The notes: generated from the sequence alone by a model not told the origin. A stretch of 6,510 nt of DNA from Candidatus Neoflavobacterium equi (GCA_018065745.1 JAGHSS010000138.1:1-6510); one strand, 5' to 3'. Shown: positions 1-6,510, numbered from the stretch's first letter. Numbers and translations: made by a program.

Positions 1-16
1 ATTGCAAAATCCGCAA

Positions 17-586
17 TTACCTTACAACTTCTTCAAACACTAATTTTATTTTAGGAACCGATTGAATTTCTGGTGCTAAACCTCCTGTAAGGATAAGATT
101 ACCTTTTGAAATAGGGAAAGTCACAGAATCATTTTTAACAATCCAACTGCTGTTCGTGTTTGAATTGATGTCTTCAGAAACATTAGTTCTCTTAATGATG
201 TAATTGATTTTATTTCTCAATACTAGCGGCGCATTAACATAGGTAATAGTCGTGTCAGAAAAGGTCTGAGTCAACTCCATTAAGACTGCATTATTTGCTT
301 GATTTTCAATGGTGATTTTATAAGGTGTGTTGGCGTTACCAAGACTGGATTGAAATCCAATACCACACATTTTGATGTCTTTTTCAACTTTAAAACCATA
401 TCCATAGGTTACAGCGTCAGCACCTAAGGTTTGCACTGAATAAGGTAATGAAGCCAAACTATCCATAACTTGTGTGTAATCGTTGGATTCATAATTACAA
501 ACACTAAGCTGTTTGTCATCCATATCATCACAACTATACAATGCTGTTAAACCTAGTAAACAAGAGGCTAAGAGTATTTTTTTCAT
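17..586 (-). CDS. Small putative lipoprotein of unknown function
   Basis: This 189-residue protein is not recognised as a named family. A lysine-led hydrophobic N-terminus (residues 1-18) ends in a lipobox-like LYSC with Cys19 as the probable lipidated residue, so it should be an envelope lipoprotein. The mature protein begins with the acidic stretch DDMDD (20-24). In Bacteroidota, acidic residues just after the lipid cysteine can act as a surface-export signal, so surface exposure is possible but inferred. Residues 55-135 alternate hydrophobic and polar positions (GYGFKV, YKITIEN, NYIIKRTN), which suggests a beta-sandwich; there is a faint likeness to DUF4082-type domains, not tested. Cys30 and Cys74 are the only other cysteines in the mature part and might form a disulfide. 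The ATG at 586 gives an intact signal peptide. It lies 74 bp downstream of rimO, beyond a terminator, so it is probably expressed separately, although I see no convincing promoter. Confidence 0.75.
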   Translation of the reverse strand: MKKILLASCLLGLTALYSCDDMDDKQLSVCNYESNDYTQVMDSLASLPYSVQTLGADAVTYGYGFKVEKDIKMCGIGFQSSLGNANTPYKITIENQANNAVLMELTQTFSDTTITYVNAPLVLRNKINYIIKRTNVSEDINSNTNSSWIVKNDSVTFPISKGNLILTGGLAPEIQSVPKIKLVFEEVVR

Positions 587-610
587 GGGTCAATATTTTT
601 TGGAAGATAC

Positions 611-642
611 AAAAAAAAGCCGAAAAATAAATTTTCGGCTTT
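611..642 (-). terminator. Intrinsic terminator of rimO
   Basis: An 11-bp perfect stem (616-626 pairing with 632-642, core AGCCGAAAA/TTTTCGGCT) has a 5-nt loop. On the minus strand it is followed by eight T residues (complement of the A run at 611-618). It lies 18 bp past the rimO stop codon and before the small lipoprotein gene, so it should end most rimO transcripts. Confidence 0.85.
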
Positions 643-660
643 CATGTATGTATATTTTTG

Positions 661-1980
661 TTAAACCGTTGCTGGTTCTCCATAAAGGTCAAACTCTGTA
701 GCGTCGATGATGGTGATTTGAGCAAACTCTCCTGTTTTTAAATAGAATTTAGTTGCGTCAATCAACACTTCATTATCCACGTCAGGACTGTCAAACTCTG
801 TTCTTCCCACAAAGTGATTTCCTTCTTTTCTGTCAATAATTACTTTGTACGTTTTTCCAATTTTTTCTTGGTTCAAATCCCATGAAATTTGTGCTTGGAT
901 GTCCATGATTTCTGTAGCTCTTGCTTGTTTTACTTCTTCAGGAACATCGTCCTCAAGATTGTATGCATGCGTATTTTCTTCATGAGAATAGGCAAAACAT
1001 CCCAAACGCTCAAATCTCATTTCTTCCACCCAATTTTTCAGGATTTGGAAATCTTCTTCAGTTTCTCCAGGATATCCAACAATCAAAGTTGTTCTAATGG
1101 CCATTTCAGGAACAATAGCTCTAAAGTCTTTGATCAATTTTGTCGTTTTTTCATAGGTAGTTCCACGGCGCATTGACTTCAAGATATTGTCTGAAATATG
1201 TTGTAGTGGAATATCTAAATAATAACAGATTTTTGGCTCTTTTTTCATCAAGTCCAAAACGTCCATTGGGAATCCAGTAGGGAAGGCATAATGCAATCTG
1301 ATCCATTCAATACCTTCAACTTTTACCAATTCCTCAAGTAATTCTGCCAAATTTCTCTTTTTGTAAAGATCCAAACCGTAGTAAGTCAAATCTTGTGCAA
1401 TAAGAATCAATTCTTTTACTCCGTTTTTAGCTAGTGAAGTCGCTTCTTTAACCAATTTTTCAATAGGTTGAGAAACGTGTTTTCCACGCATGATTGGAAT
1501 AGCACAGAAACTACATGGTCTGTCACAACCTTCAGCAATCTTCAGGTAGGCATAATTTTTTGGTGTTGTAGTCAAACGTTCCCCCAAAAGTTCGTGTTTG
1601 TAATCAGCTCCCAAAGCTTTTAACAAAAGAGGCAAATCAGTAGTTCCAAAATATTGATCTACATTTGGGATTTCAGCCTCTAAGTCAGGACGGTAACGTT
1701 CAGACAAACATCCGGTTACAAAAACCTTATCAACAATTCCCTGTTCTTTTTTGTCAACATATTCCAAAATCGTATTCACAGATTCTTCTTTGGCATTGTT
1801 GATAAAACCACAAGTATTGATTACAATAATATTTCCTTCACGTTCTGCTGGAGCTTCGTGTTCAACATCCTTACCACTAGCCTTAAGTTGTCCCATTAAA
1901 ACTTCACTGTCGTAAACGTTTTTAGAACACCCTAAAGTGATCACATTTATTTTATTTTTCTTTAAAGATTTGGTTCTCAT
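661..1980 (-). CDS. rimO: Ribosomal protein S12 methylthiotransferase RimO
   Basis: RimO is a radical-SAM enzyme that adds a methylthio group to the beta-carbon of a conserved aspartate of ribosomal protein S12 (Asp88/89 in E. coli). The 439 residues match the family length. The N-terminal UPF0004 domain (about 10-125) carries the three cysteines of the auxiliary iron-sulfur cluster: Cys18 (TLGCSKN), Cys57 (NTCGFI) and Cys91 (TGCLSE). The radical-SAM domain (about 140-365) has the CxxxCxxC motif as Cys152, Cys156 and Cys159 within EGCDRPCSFCAIP, which binds the SAM cluster. The TRAM domain fills residues about 374-437 and contains GRTEFDSPDVD, which favours RimO over the tRNA-modifying paralogue MiaB. 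All key cysteines are present and nothing is truncated. The ATG at 1980 leaves a short basic leader (MRTKSLKKNK) before the first strand, as in related proteins. It appears monocistronic, with its own promoter at 2022-2053 and its own terminator. Confidence 0.96.
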   Translation of the reverse strand: MRTKSLKKNKINVITLGCSKNVYDSEVLMGQLKASGKDVEHEAPAEREGNIIVINTCGFINNAKEESVNTILEYVDKKEQGIVDKVFVTGCLSERYRPDLEAEIPNVDQYFGTTDLPLLLKALGADYKHELLGERLTTTPKNYAYLKIAEGCDRPCSFCAIPIMRGKHVSQPIEKLVKEATSLAKNGVKELILIAQDLTYYGLDLYKKRNLAELLEELVKVEGIEWIRLHYAFPTGFPMDVLDLMKKEPKICYYLDIPLQHISDNILKSMRRGTTYEKTTKLIKDFRAIVPEMAIRTTLIVGYPGETEEDFQILKNWVEEMRFERLGCFAYSHEENTHAYNLEDDVPEEVKQARATEIMDIQAQISWDLNQEKIGKTYKVIIDRKEGNHFVGRTEFDSPDVDNEVLIDATKFYLKTGEFAQITIIDATEFDLYGEPATV

Positions 1981-2021
1981 ATTGTTCTTATATACAATTT
2001 CCCCATTTTCAGGAAAGTGCG

Positions 2022-2053
2022 CAAAATTAAGGTATTATTATGTAGGTAACAAA
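2022..2053 (-). promoter_or_regulatory. Bacteroidota-type promoter of rimO
   Basis: On the minus strand, TTTG (2050-2053) is followed by a 20-nt spacer and TAATTTTG (2022-2029). This matches the Bacteroidota primary-sigma consensus TTTG / TAnnTTTG at every defined base, with near-consensus spacing of about 19-20. The predicted start of transcription, around 2012-2016, would give a leader of roughly 30-35 nt before the rimO ATG. The leader has no Shine-Dalgarno motif, as is usual in this phylum. Confidence 0.7.
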
Positions 2054-2127
2054 GGAATAGCTATAAATTTAACTTTATAATTCCAACGGTAGCTGAGGGA
2101 CACCGGCGTTTGTTAAAACACAGGTGG

Positions 2128-2158
2128 AAAAAAAATCCCCTTCCAAGGGAAGGGGATT
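2128..2158 (-). terminator. Intrinsic terminator of the OmpP1-like gene
   Basis: An 11-bp perfect stem (2134-2144 with 2148-2158, GC-rich core CCCCTTCC/GGAAGGGG) closes a 3-nt loop. On the minus strand it is followed by eight T residues (complement of 2128-2135). It begins 14 bp past the OmpP1-like stop codon and separates that gene from rimO. Confidence 0.9.
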
Positions 2159-2172
2159 CAGTTGTTTTTATT

Positions 2173-3681
2173 TTAGAAGTTTACGGTATAAGTCAGTGAA
2201 ACCGCATTATTTGCATTTTTAATTTTTGATCCGTAAGAACTGTTAGAGATCAATTCTTCATTGAAGTTGCGATCTGTGAAAGAGTAAGCCAAATCAAGCT
2301 GAGAATCTCCAAAATGGAATCCAATACCAGCGTTATATGAACTTGTGTCTCCAGTCAATACCAAATCTTTGTTTTTGTATGGAGATTCAGCAAAGCGGTA
2401 ACCGGCTCTCAAAGCCACATTTTTAATCACGTATTCTGTTCCTACACGCACGTCTAAAGCTGACTTTAAATTTTCTGTGTAGAAACTATTCATATTGTCA
2501 TATCCTTGGCTTGTAAATTCCGTCTTGCTGTAATCCTTTACAGAAACGTCACCACTAATCAACCATTGGTTGCTGATAATTCCAGCCACTGAAGCCGTGT
2601 AATTTGCAGGTGTTCTCAATTTGTAGCGGTCAAATTCCATTACAACTCCTGGATTGGTGCTTTTGTAAAGGGTTGTATTTGGATTTTCTGCTTCCACGCG
2701 GTTGGTGTAAATGGACTGTTGCAATTGATCAGTCAATTTGTACCACGTTGGTGACTCATAAGCCAAACCTAAACGCAAGGCGTTATTTACCTTATATATA
2801 GCTCCTAAATTCAATGAGAACCCATTTCCAAAAGTGTATTGTTGGTTGTTGAACGCAATATCAGTGATGGTAGTTCCTTCATCATACATCCCGTCATTAG
2901 ATTCTCTAATCACCGTTGTTTTTGTAAAATCTACAAAATGTGCATTTAAATTAACCCCAAAAAATAAGCGGTCTTGAACACTTCCTGCAAAATTAAATTC
3001 CACTTTACTGTTGTATCCTCTAGTTTCAACAGCTTTGCTTTGATTTAAAACACCTGTTGTTGGAACGTTAGTGAAGTACGTATTTGAATTTTGATCATAG
3101 TCCAAAATATAGGAGTTGTATCCCAACCACGCCTGTTGATCCACAAAATTTAGATCCTCAAAATAGGCATCATTTCCTTCAATAGGGAAGGTGCCCAATC
3201 CATTGGTTCCATTTGCATAGTCCAAGAAATAAGAGTCTATAGATTGTTGTCCATTTGGCGTTCTGAAATACAGGTTGTTGTCAAAATTCTTTTTGGTGTT
3301 GTAATTAACAGACAACACATATTTATTTAATTTTTTCTCTGGATTGTCAAATACAAAAACAACACCCCCTTGATTCAGTGTAAAACTGTTGTTTTTCTGC
3401 TTGTCTTGAGTGCCTTCAAAAGTTGATTTATTGCTGTTGTTGTCGTATTTTAAAGTGATGTTTGCCGTGTTGTATTTAAAGATGGCAGCACCTGCTGGAT
3501 TTATACCGATGGCAGAAAAGTCTCCACCAACCGCTCCAAAGGCACCTCCCATGGCATTAAAACGTGCAGTTCCATTCAGATCTTGCTCATTATACCTCAA
3601 GCCGTCGTTAGGAGTTACACTTTGTGCACTAACCCCCAGTGTAAGGAAAAGCGCAGATAGTATGTAAAAATTGCGTTTCAT
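2173..3681 (-). CDS. FadL/OmpP1-family outer membrane transport protein
   Basis: This 502-residue protein is probably an outer membrane beta-barrel of the OmpP1/FadL/TodX group, whose known members carry hydrophobic compounds such as long-chain fatty acids or aromatics across the outer membrane. The substrate here cannot be read from sequence. A signal peptide covers residues 1-19, with likely cleavage at VSA|QS. The N-terminal segment (about 37-70: LNGTARFNAMGGAFGAVGGD, then INPAG at 60-64) is the family hallmark; FadL has an equivalent NPA motif in its N-terminal hatch. The rest alternates aromatic and polar residues with Asn/Asp/Ser-rich turns, as in barrel strands and loops. The chain ends in VSLTYTVNF, a final strand with a terminal Phe as expected for BAM recognition. 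It is somewhat longer than E. coli FadL. The start is 81 bp after the Gly-rich lipoprotein gene on the same strand. No promoter is evident between them, so read-through expression is possible. Confidence 0.85.
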   Translation of the reverse strand: MKRNFYILSALFLTLGVSAQSVTPNDGLRYNEQDLNGTARFNAMGGAFGAVGGDFSAIGINPAGAAIFKYNTANITLKYDNNSNKSTFEGTQDKQKNNSFTLNQGGVVFVFDNPEKKLNKYVLSVNYNTKKNFDNNLYFRTPNGQQSIDSYFLDYANGTNGLGTFPIEGNDAYFEDLNFVDQQAWLGYNSYILDYDQNSNTYFTNVPTTGVLNQSKAVETRGYNSKVEFNFAGSVQDRLFFGVNLNAHFVDFTKTTVIRESNDGMYDEGTTITDIAFNNQQYTFGNGFSLNLGAIYKVNNALRLGLAYESPTWYKLTDQLQQSIYTNRVEAENPNTTLYKSTNPGVVMEFDRYKLRTPANYTASVAGIISNQWLISGDVSVKDYSKTEFTSQGYDNMNSFYTENLKSALDVRVGTEYVIKNVALRAGYRFAESPYKNKDLVLTGDTSSYNAGIGFHFGDSQLDLAYSFTDRNFNEELISNSSYGSKIKNANNAVSLTYTVNF

Positions 3682-3704
3682 AAGTTGTCGTTTTTTTTTT
3701 GGTT

Positions 3705-3738
3705 AAAAAATCTCAAGTACCACAGGATACTTGAGATT
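3705..3738 (-). terminator. Terminator (possible attenuator) after the Gly-rich gene
   Basis: An 11-bp perfect stem (3709-3719 with 3728-3738, AATCTCAAGTA/TACTTGAGATT) has an 8-nt loop. On the minus strand it runs into six T residues (complement of 3705-3710, the last two shared with the stem). It lies 24 bp past the Gly-rich stop codon. It is weaker than the other terminators here, with an AT-rich stem and a short T run. Only 23 bases separate it from the OmpP1-like start codon, so it may act as a leaky terminator between co-transcribed genes. Confidence 0.7.
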
Positions 3739-3762
3739 GGTATTTTAGCTTTTTAGCGAGTA

Positions 3763-4758
3763 TTAACGTCTTCCGCCTCCGCCGCCACCGCCGCTTCTGC
3801 TTCCACCGCCAAAGCCGCCACCGCCGCCTCCAAAGCTTCTGTTTGAAGATCCTGATGAAGGAGCTCTGTCAAAACTTCTGGTGTTGGAACGCTCTATAGA
3901 ACGGGTGTTATTTTGTTGACTTCTGCTGTTGTTTTCGCTTCTTGTCTGTATGTTTCTTGTTTGTTGCACTTCACGAGTCGCATTTCCATTAGAGAAATTG
4001 ATGTTGCGTGTAGTGTTTGGTTGGTTGGTATTTAATGATCCAGCGTTATTTCTAGTGCTGACATTAGTTCTGCCAAAATTGTTATTTCTAATCCCAACAT
4101 TGTTTCGTGTTCCCACGTTGTTTCTAGAGACATTTGGTTGTCTGCTGCCCACCGCTAGATTGTTTCTTGTACCGTTGTTGTAAATGCCGTTGCGTGTACC
4201 ATTGCTTCTGTACACGTTTCTGCCATAGTGACCACCCCAATAATTACCTCCGTAGTAGCCACCACCCCAGTAACCGCCGCCCCAATAGCCGCCGCCCCAG
4301 TAGTTGTTGCCCCAGTAACCTCCATAATAAGGACTGTTCCATCCCCAGCCAAGGCCAAGACCCCAACCCATATTCCATCCCATATAATAACGAGGAGAAT
4401 ACCAGCCGTAGTCATAGAAATCATCATATCCAGAGTTGTAAACGTTGACAGTCACATTGCTGCCATTGTCACCCCATCCAGCATAACGCTCATTTCCAGC
4501 AGGTATGGAATCATTAGAATGGTAGTCCTCTACATCTGTAAATGTGGTAAATGCATCTTTATTATCTTTAAAGTAGGTAGTATAAGGCGCACGCTCAGTA
4601 GTCCCCTGTGTAGAGGCTACCCGGTTGTTGCTGCTGTAAACTCCATCAGTGGTGTAATATGAGGAGTTTTGATAAGAACCACATGATGTGGTTAGCAATC
4701 CCACCAGACCCATGACGGTCCAAGGAATTATTTTTAAAAATGAACTTCTTGTTTTCAT
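3763..4758 (-). CDS. Gly/Trp/Tyr/Asn-rich repeat-containing lipoprotein, unknown function
   Basis: This 331-residue protein has no function I recognise. Residues 1-25 form a lipoprotein signal (basic start, hydrophobic core, LLTTSC) with Cys26 as the likely lipidated residue. Four low-complexity zones follow. Residues 27-110 are Ser/Tyr/Asn/Thr-rich and include the only ordinary-looking segment (about 55-107, with [10 protein letters not shown] and [10 protein letters not shown]). Residues 111-143 are rich in Tyr/Trp/Gly. Residues 144-178 are seven tandem pentads of the WGGGY type. Residues 180-295 are rich in Arg-Asn and Thr-Arg-Asn motifs (GTRNN, SRNN, TRNI). The C-terminus (about 309-331) is almost pure glycine with Ser/Arg, ending GRR. 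No catalytic motif is visible, and a structural or adhesive surface role is only a guess. The gene is divergent from proS and lies directly upstream of the OmpP1-like gene. The glycine codons make this region GC-rich and open several spurious overlapping frames. Confidence 0.8.
   Translation of the reverse strand: MKTRSSFLKIIPWTVMGLVGLLTTSCGSYQNSSYYTTDGVYSSNNRVASTQGTTERAPYTTYFKDNKDAFTTFTDVEDYHSNDSIPAGNERYAGWGDNGSNVTVNVYNSGYDDFYDYGWYSPRYYMGWNMGWGLGLGWGWNSPYYGGYWGNNYWGGGYWGGGYWGGGYYGGNYWGGHYGRNVYRSNGTRNGIYNNGTRNNLAVGSRQPNVSRNNVGTRNNVGIRNNNFGRTNVSTRNNAGSLNTNQPNTTRNINFSNGNATREVQQTRNIQTRSENNSRSQQNNTRSIERSNTRSFDRAPSSGSSNRSFGGGGGGFGGGSRSGGGGGGGRR
4225..4329 (-). repeat. 15-bp in-frame tandem repeat, seven units
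   Basis: Seven consecutive 15-bp units (boundaries at 4225, 4240, 4255, 4270, 4285, 4300 and 4315) encode, in protein order, [30 protein letters not shown] and WGGHY. The three central units (4255-4299) differ only at a few positions, while the outer ones have diverged. The unit length is a multiple of three, so copy-number change keeps the reading frame. This pattern indicates growth by slippage or unequal recombination inside the lipoprotein gene. Confidence 0.9.
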
Positions 4759-4802
4759 ATTACCTTGTATTTTTATTGTTGTTGAATTTAAATTTAATTA
4801 GT

Positions 4803-4832
4803 TTTGTAAAAACTTTTTATAAGATAAAGTTA
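4803..4832 (+). promoter_or_regulatory. Possible promoter of proS
   Basis: TTTG (4803-4806), an 18-nt spacer and TAAAGTTA (4825-4832) form a partial match to the Bacteroidota consensus TTTG / TAnnTTTG. An alternative -7 element is AAAATTTG (4836-4843), which has the TTTG but lacks the leading T and any well-placed -33 element. Either would give a leader of about 10-25 nt before the proS ATG. The site overlaps the candidate promoter of the divergent gene. Confidence 0.25.
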
Positions 4833-4850
4833 AACAAAATTTGTGCCAAA
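4819..4850 (-). promoter_or_regulatory. Possible promoter of the Gly-rich lipoprotein gene
   Basis: On the minus strand, TTTG (4847-4850) is followed by a 20-nt spacer and TATCTTAT (4819-4826). The TA and part of the TTTG of the Bacteroidota -7 element are kept, but its last two bases do not match. It would give a leader of about 50 nt. In such AT-rich sequence a partial match may be chance. Confidence 0.3.
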
Positions 4851-4859
4851 AAAACGAAT

Positions 4860-6338
4860 ATGGGTAAAAACTTAACTACAAGATCAGAGGATTATTCCAA
4901 ATGGTATAACGAGCTGGTTGTTAAAGCTGATTTAGCTGAAAACTCTGGTGTGAGAGGGTGTATGGTGATCAAACCATACGGCTATGCAATCTGGGAAAAG
5001 ATGCAAGCGCAATTGGATAAGATGTTCAAAGAAACAGGACATCAAAATGCTTATTTCCCCTTGTTTGTACCCAAAAGCATGTTTGAGGCTGAGGAAAAAA
5101 ATGCAGAAGGTTTTGCAAAGGAGTGTGCGATTGTAACACACTACCGTTTGAAAAATGACGAAAATAATAAAGGGAAATTAATTGTTGATCCAAATGCTAA
5201 ATTGGAAGAGGAGCTTATTGTGCGTCCAACTTCAGAAGCTATTATTTGGTCTACCTATAAGAAATGGGTGAACTCTTACAGAGATTTACCGTTGTTAATC
5301 AACCAATGGGCTAACGTTGTGCGTTGGGAAATGCGTACGCGTTTGTTCTTGAGAACAGCTGAATTCTTGTGGCAAGAGGGGCATACTGCCCACTCAACTC
5401 AGGCAGAAGCATTGGCAGAAACAAAACAAATGTTGGAAGTGTATGCAGAATTTGCAGAAAACTTCATGGCTATTCCAGTGGTTAAAGGGATCAAAACAGA
5501 AACAGAACGTTTTGCAGGAGCAGATGAAACTTTCTGTATTGAAGCCTTGATGCAAGACGGTAAAGCGTTACAAGCAGGTACTTCTCACTTTTTGGGTCAG
5601 AACTTTGCCAAAGCGTTTGACGTGAAATTTGCCAACCAAGAAGGAAAGTTGGAATACGTTTGGGGAACATCATGGGGAGTTTCAACTCGTTTGATGGGAG
5701 CTTTAATCATGACGCATTCTGACGACAATGGTTTGGTATTGCCTCCAAACTTAGCGCCTATTCAAGTGGTAATTGTACCGATTCACAAAACAGACGAACA
5801 GTTGGAAGAAATTTCAGCTCAAGTAAATGAATTGGTTAAAGCATTGCGCAAATTGAATATTTCTGTGAAATATGATGATCGTACCAACTTGAAACCAGGA
5901 TTCAAATTCAATGAATATGAATTGAAAGGGGTGCCGGTACGTTTGGCAATTGGACCAAAAGACTTTGAAAACGGAACGTATGAGGTGGCGCGTCGCGATA
6001 CCTTGACTAAAGAAGTGGTAGCTAAAGAGGGAATTGAAATATACTTACAAAACCTTTTGGAGACCATTCAAAAAGAAATGTTTGAAAAATCTTTGGCATA
6101 CAGAGATGCGCACATCACCAATGTAGAAACTTTTGAAGAGTTTAAAGAAGTATTGGAAACCAAAACGGGATTCCTTGCTGCGCATTGGGATGGAACGCCA
6201 GAAACAGAAGAAAAAATTAAAGAATTAACCAAAGCAACCATTCGTTGCGTGCCGTTAAATCAAGTGGCAGAAGCGGGAACATGTATCTTGACAGGGAAAC
6301 CTTCCACAGGACGTGTGTATTTTGCAAAAGCATACTAA
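4860..6338 (+). CDS. proS: Proline--tRNA ligase, archaeal/eukaryal-type
   Basis: ProS is a cytoplasmic class II synthetase that activates proline with ATP and loads it on tRNA-Pro. The 492 residues and the lack of an inserted editing domain between motifs 2 and 3 mark the short archaeal/eukaryal-like form, not the roughly 570-residue E. coli form. Visible landmarks are RPTSE (122-126), motif 2 beginning RWEMRTR (155-161) and running to EGHTAH (173-178), [13 protein letters not shown] (241-253) in the active site, and motif 3 as [14 protein letters not shown] (268-281) with Arg277. The anticodon-binding domain spans about 300-400. A C-terminal domain (about 435-492) ends in YFAKAY, with the family's terminal tyrosine. 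Of the four zinc-ligand cysteines known in the Thermus enzyme, the first pair is replaced ([10 protein letters not shown]) and one of the second pair is lost (TCILTG). The ATG at 4860 fits the family N-terminus. An in-frame ATG at 4740 would add 40 hydrophobic residues and overlap the divergent gene, so it is rejected. Confidence 0.97.
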   Translation: MGKNLTTRSEDYSKWYNELVVKADLAENSGVRGCMVIKPYGYAIWEKMQAQLDKMFKETGHQNAYFPLFVPKSMFEAEEKNAEGFAKECAIVTHYRLKNDENNKGKLIVDPNAKLEEELIVRPTSEAIIWSTYKKWVNSYRDLPLLINQWANVVRWEMRTRLFLRTAEFLWQEGHTAHSTQAEALAETKQMLEVYAEFAENFMAIPVVKGIKTETERFAGADETFCIEALMQDGKALQAGTSHFLGQNFAKAFDVKFANQEGKLEYVWGTSWGVSTRLMGALIMTHSDDNGLVLPPNLAPIQVVIVPIHKTDEQLEEISAQVNELVKALRKLNISVKYDDRTNLKPGFKFNEYELKGVPVRLAIGPKDFENGTYEVARRDTLTKEVVAKEGIEIYLQNLLETIQKEMFEKSLAYRDAHITNVETFEEFKEVLETKTGFLAAHWDGTPETEEKIKELTKATIRCVPLNQVAEAGTCILTGKPSTGRVYFAKAY

Positions 6339-6354
6339 TACAAATTACCTACAT

Positions 6355-6388
6355 AAAAGGCCGTCTCCAATTGGAGGCGGCCTTTTTT
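6355..6388 (+). terminator. Intrinsic terminator of proS
   Basis: A 14-bp stem (6355-6368 with 6373-6386, one G-T wobble, core GGCCGTCTCC/GGAGGCGGCC) has an AATT loop and runs into six T residues (6383-6388). It begins 16 bp past the proS stop codon. Only four A residues flank the other side, so it should work mainly for proS, though partial activity on the minus strand is possible. Confidence 0.93.
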
Positions 6389-6510
6389 GTTTTACAGTCT
6401 ATATGCAATCAACTACAGCAATATACTTCAATTATTAAATACAAACCCGCAAAAGCAGTGGTAAGGCTTTGTTGTGTACTAAATGAGATACCGCTTCATA
6501 TTGCTTACAT
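6389..6510. other. Non-coding or edge sequence; no supported gene
   Basis: No RNA gene or promoter is recognised here. Two short frames reach the window edge. On the plus strand an ATG at 6483 reads MRYRFILLT to the end and could be the start of an exported protein. On the minus strand a frame open from 6509 to a double TAA (6432-6437) gives 24 codons ending ALPLLLRVCI and could be the tail of a gene. They overlap, so at most one is likely to be real, and frames this short arise often by chance. Confidence 0.3.

Noticed and set aside
1..17. Short inverted repeat ATTGC/GCAAT at the window edge, possible terminator of the small lipoprotein gene
   Set aside because: The stem is only 5 bp, it overlaps the stop codon, and any T tract would lie outside the window, so it cannot be supported.
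889..1176. Plus-strand open frame inside rimO
   Set aside because: It is antisense to the conserved radical-SAM and linker region of rimO, and its Phe/Ser/Cys-rich translation is typical of shadow frames.
2038..2049. A 12-base word, TTACCTACATAA on the minus strand, also present on the plus strand at 6345-6356
   Set aside because: One shared 12-mer in 6.5 kb of AT-rich sequence read on both strands is expected by chance, and the flanks do not match. The first copy lies in the rimO promoter spacer, the second runs into the proS terminator.
2086..2127. GC-rich spacer patch considered as a tRNA or rRNA fragment
   Set aside because: No cloverleaf, T-loop motif or extended match to a recalled rRNA helix can be seen. 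The likeness to a 23S rRNA segment is limited to a short A-rich run.
4225..4329. Regular repeat considered as a CRISPR-like array
   Set aside because: The units are contiguous 15-mers without spacers and encode protein pentads in frame.
3929..4662. Overlapping open frames on both strands across the Gly-rich gene
   Set aside because: They arise from the skewed, repetitive glycine, asparagine and tryptophan codons. Their translations are low-complexity Thr/Val/Ile- or Ser/Cys-rich strings without domains, while the lipoprotein frame has a signal peptide and spans the whole region.
4740..4859. A 40-residue hydrophobic N-terminal extension of ProS from an upstream in-frame ATG
   Set aside because: It overlaps the start of the divergent lipoprotein gene, crosses the AT-rich promoter spacer, and a membrane-like leader makes no sense on a cytoplasmic synthetase. 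The ATG at 4860 gives the normal family N-terminus.

Overview
The window is AT-rich and ordinary in layout. It looks like a chromosomal piece from a member of the Flavobacteriaceae (phylum Bacteroidota). The evidence is an archaeal/eukaryal-type prolyl-tRNA synthetase, a RimO close to flavobacterial versions, a FadL/OmpP1-type outer membrane protein of the Bacteroidota kind, A-rich leaders without Shine-Dalgarno sequences, and a clear Bacteroidota-type promoter (TTTG, 20-nt spacer, TAnnTTTG) in front of rimO. This assignment rests on recognition only; no search was run.

Layout, left to right. Four genes lie on the minus strand: a small unrecognised lipoprotein (17-586), rimO (661-1980), a FadL/OmpP1-like outer membrane transporter (2173-3681) and a Gly/Trp/Tyr/Asn-rich lipoprotein with a 15-bp tandem repeat (3763-4758). 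proS (4860-6338) is on the plus strand and diverges from the last of these across a 101-bp AT-rich spacer. Intrinsic terminators follow rimO (611-642), the OmpP1-like gene (2128-2158), the Gly-rich gene (3705-3738) and proS (6355-6388), so most genes look like separate units. The last 120 bases hold no gene that can be supported.

Functionally the window mixes translation (ProS charges tRNA-Pro; RimO modifies ribosomal protein S12) with the cell envelope (two lipoproteins and one beta-barrel). No shared pathway is visible. The one arrangement suggesting a link is the Gly-rich lipoprotein followed by the OmpP1-like gene. Their 81-bp spacer holds a terminator hairpin ending only 23 bases before the OmpP1 start and no recognisable promoter, so partial read-through from the lipoprotein gene is plausible.

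I found no mobile element, CRISPR array, tRNA, rRNA or defence system, and nothing that amounts to an undescribed system. The items most worth a second look are the repeat-bearing Gly-rich lipoprotein, the terminator or attenuator ahead of the OmpP1-like gene, and the uncharacterised small lipoprotein.
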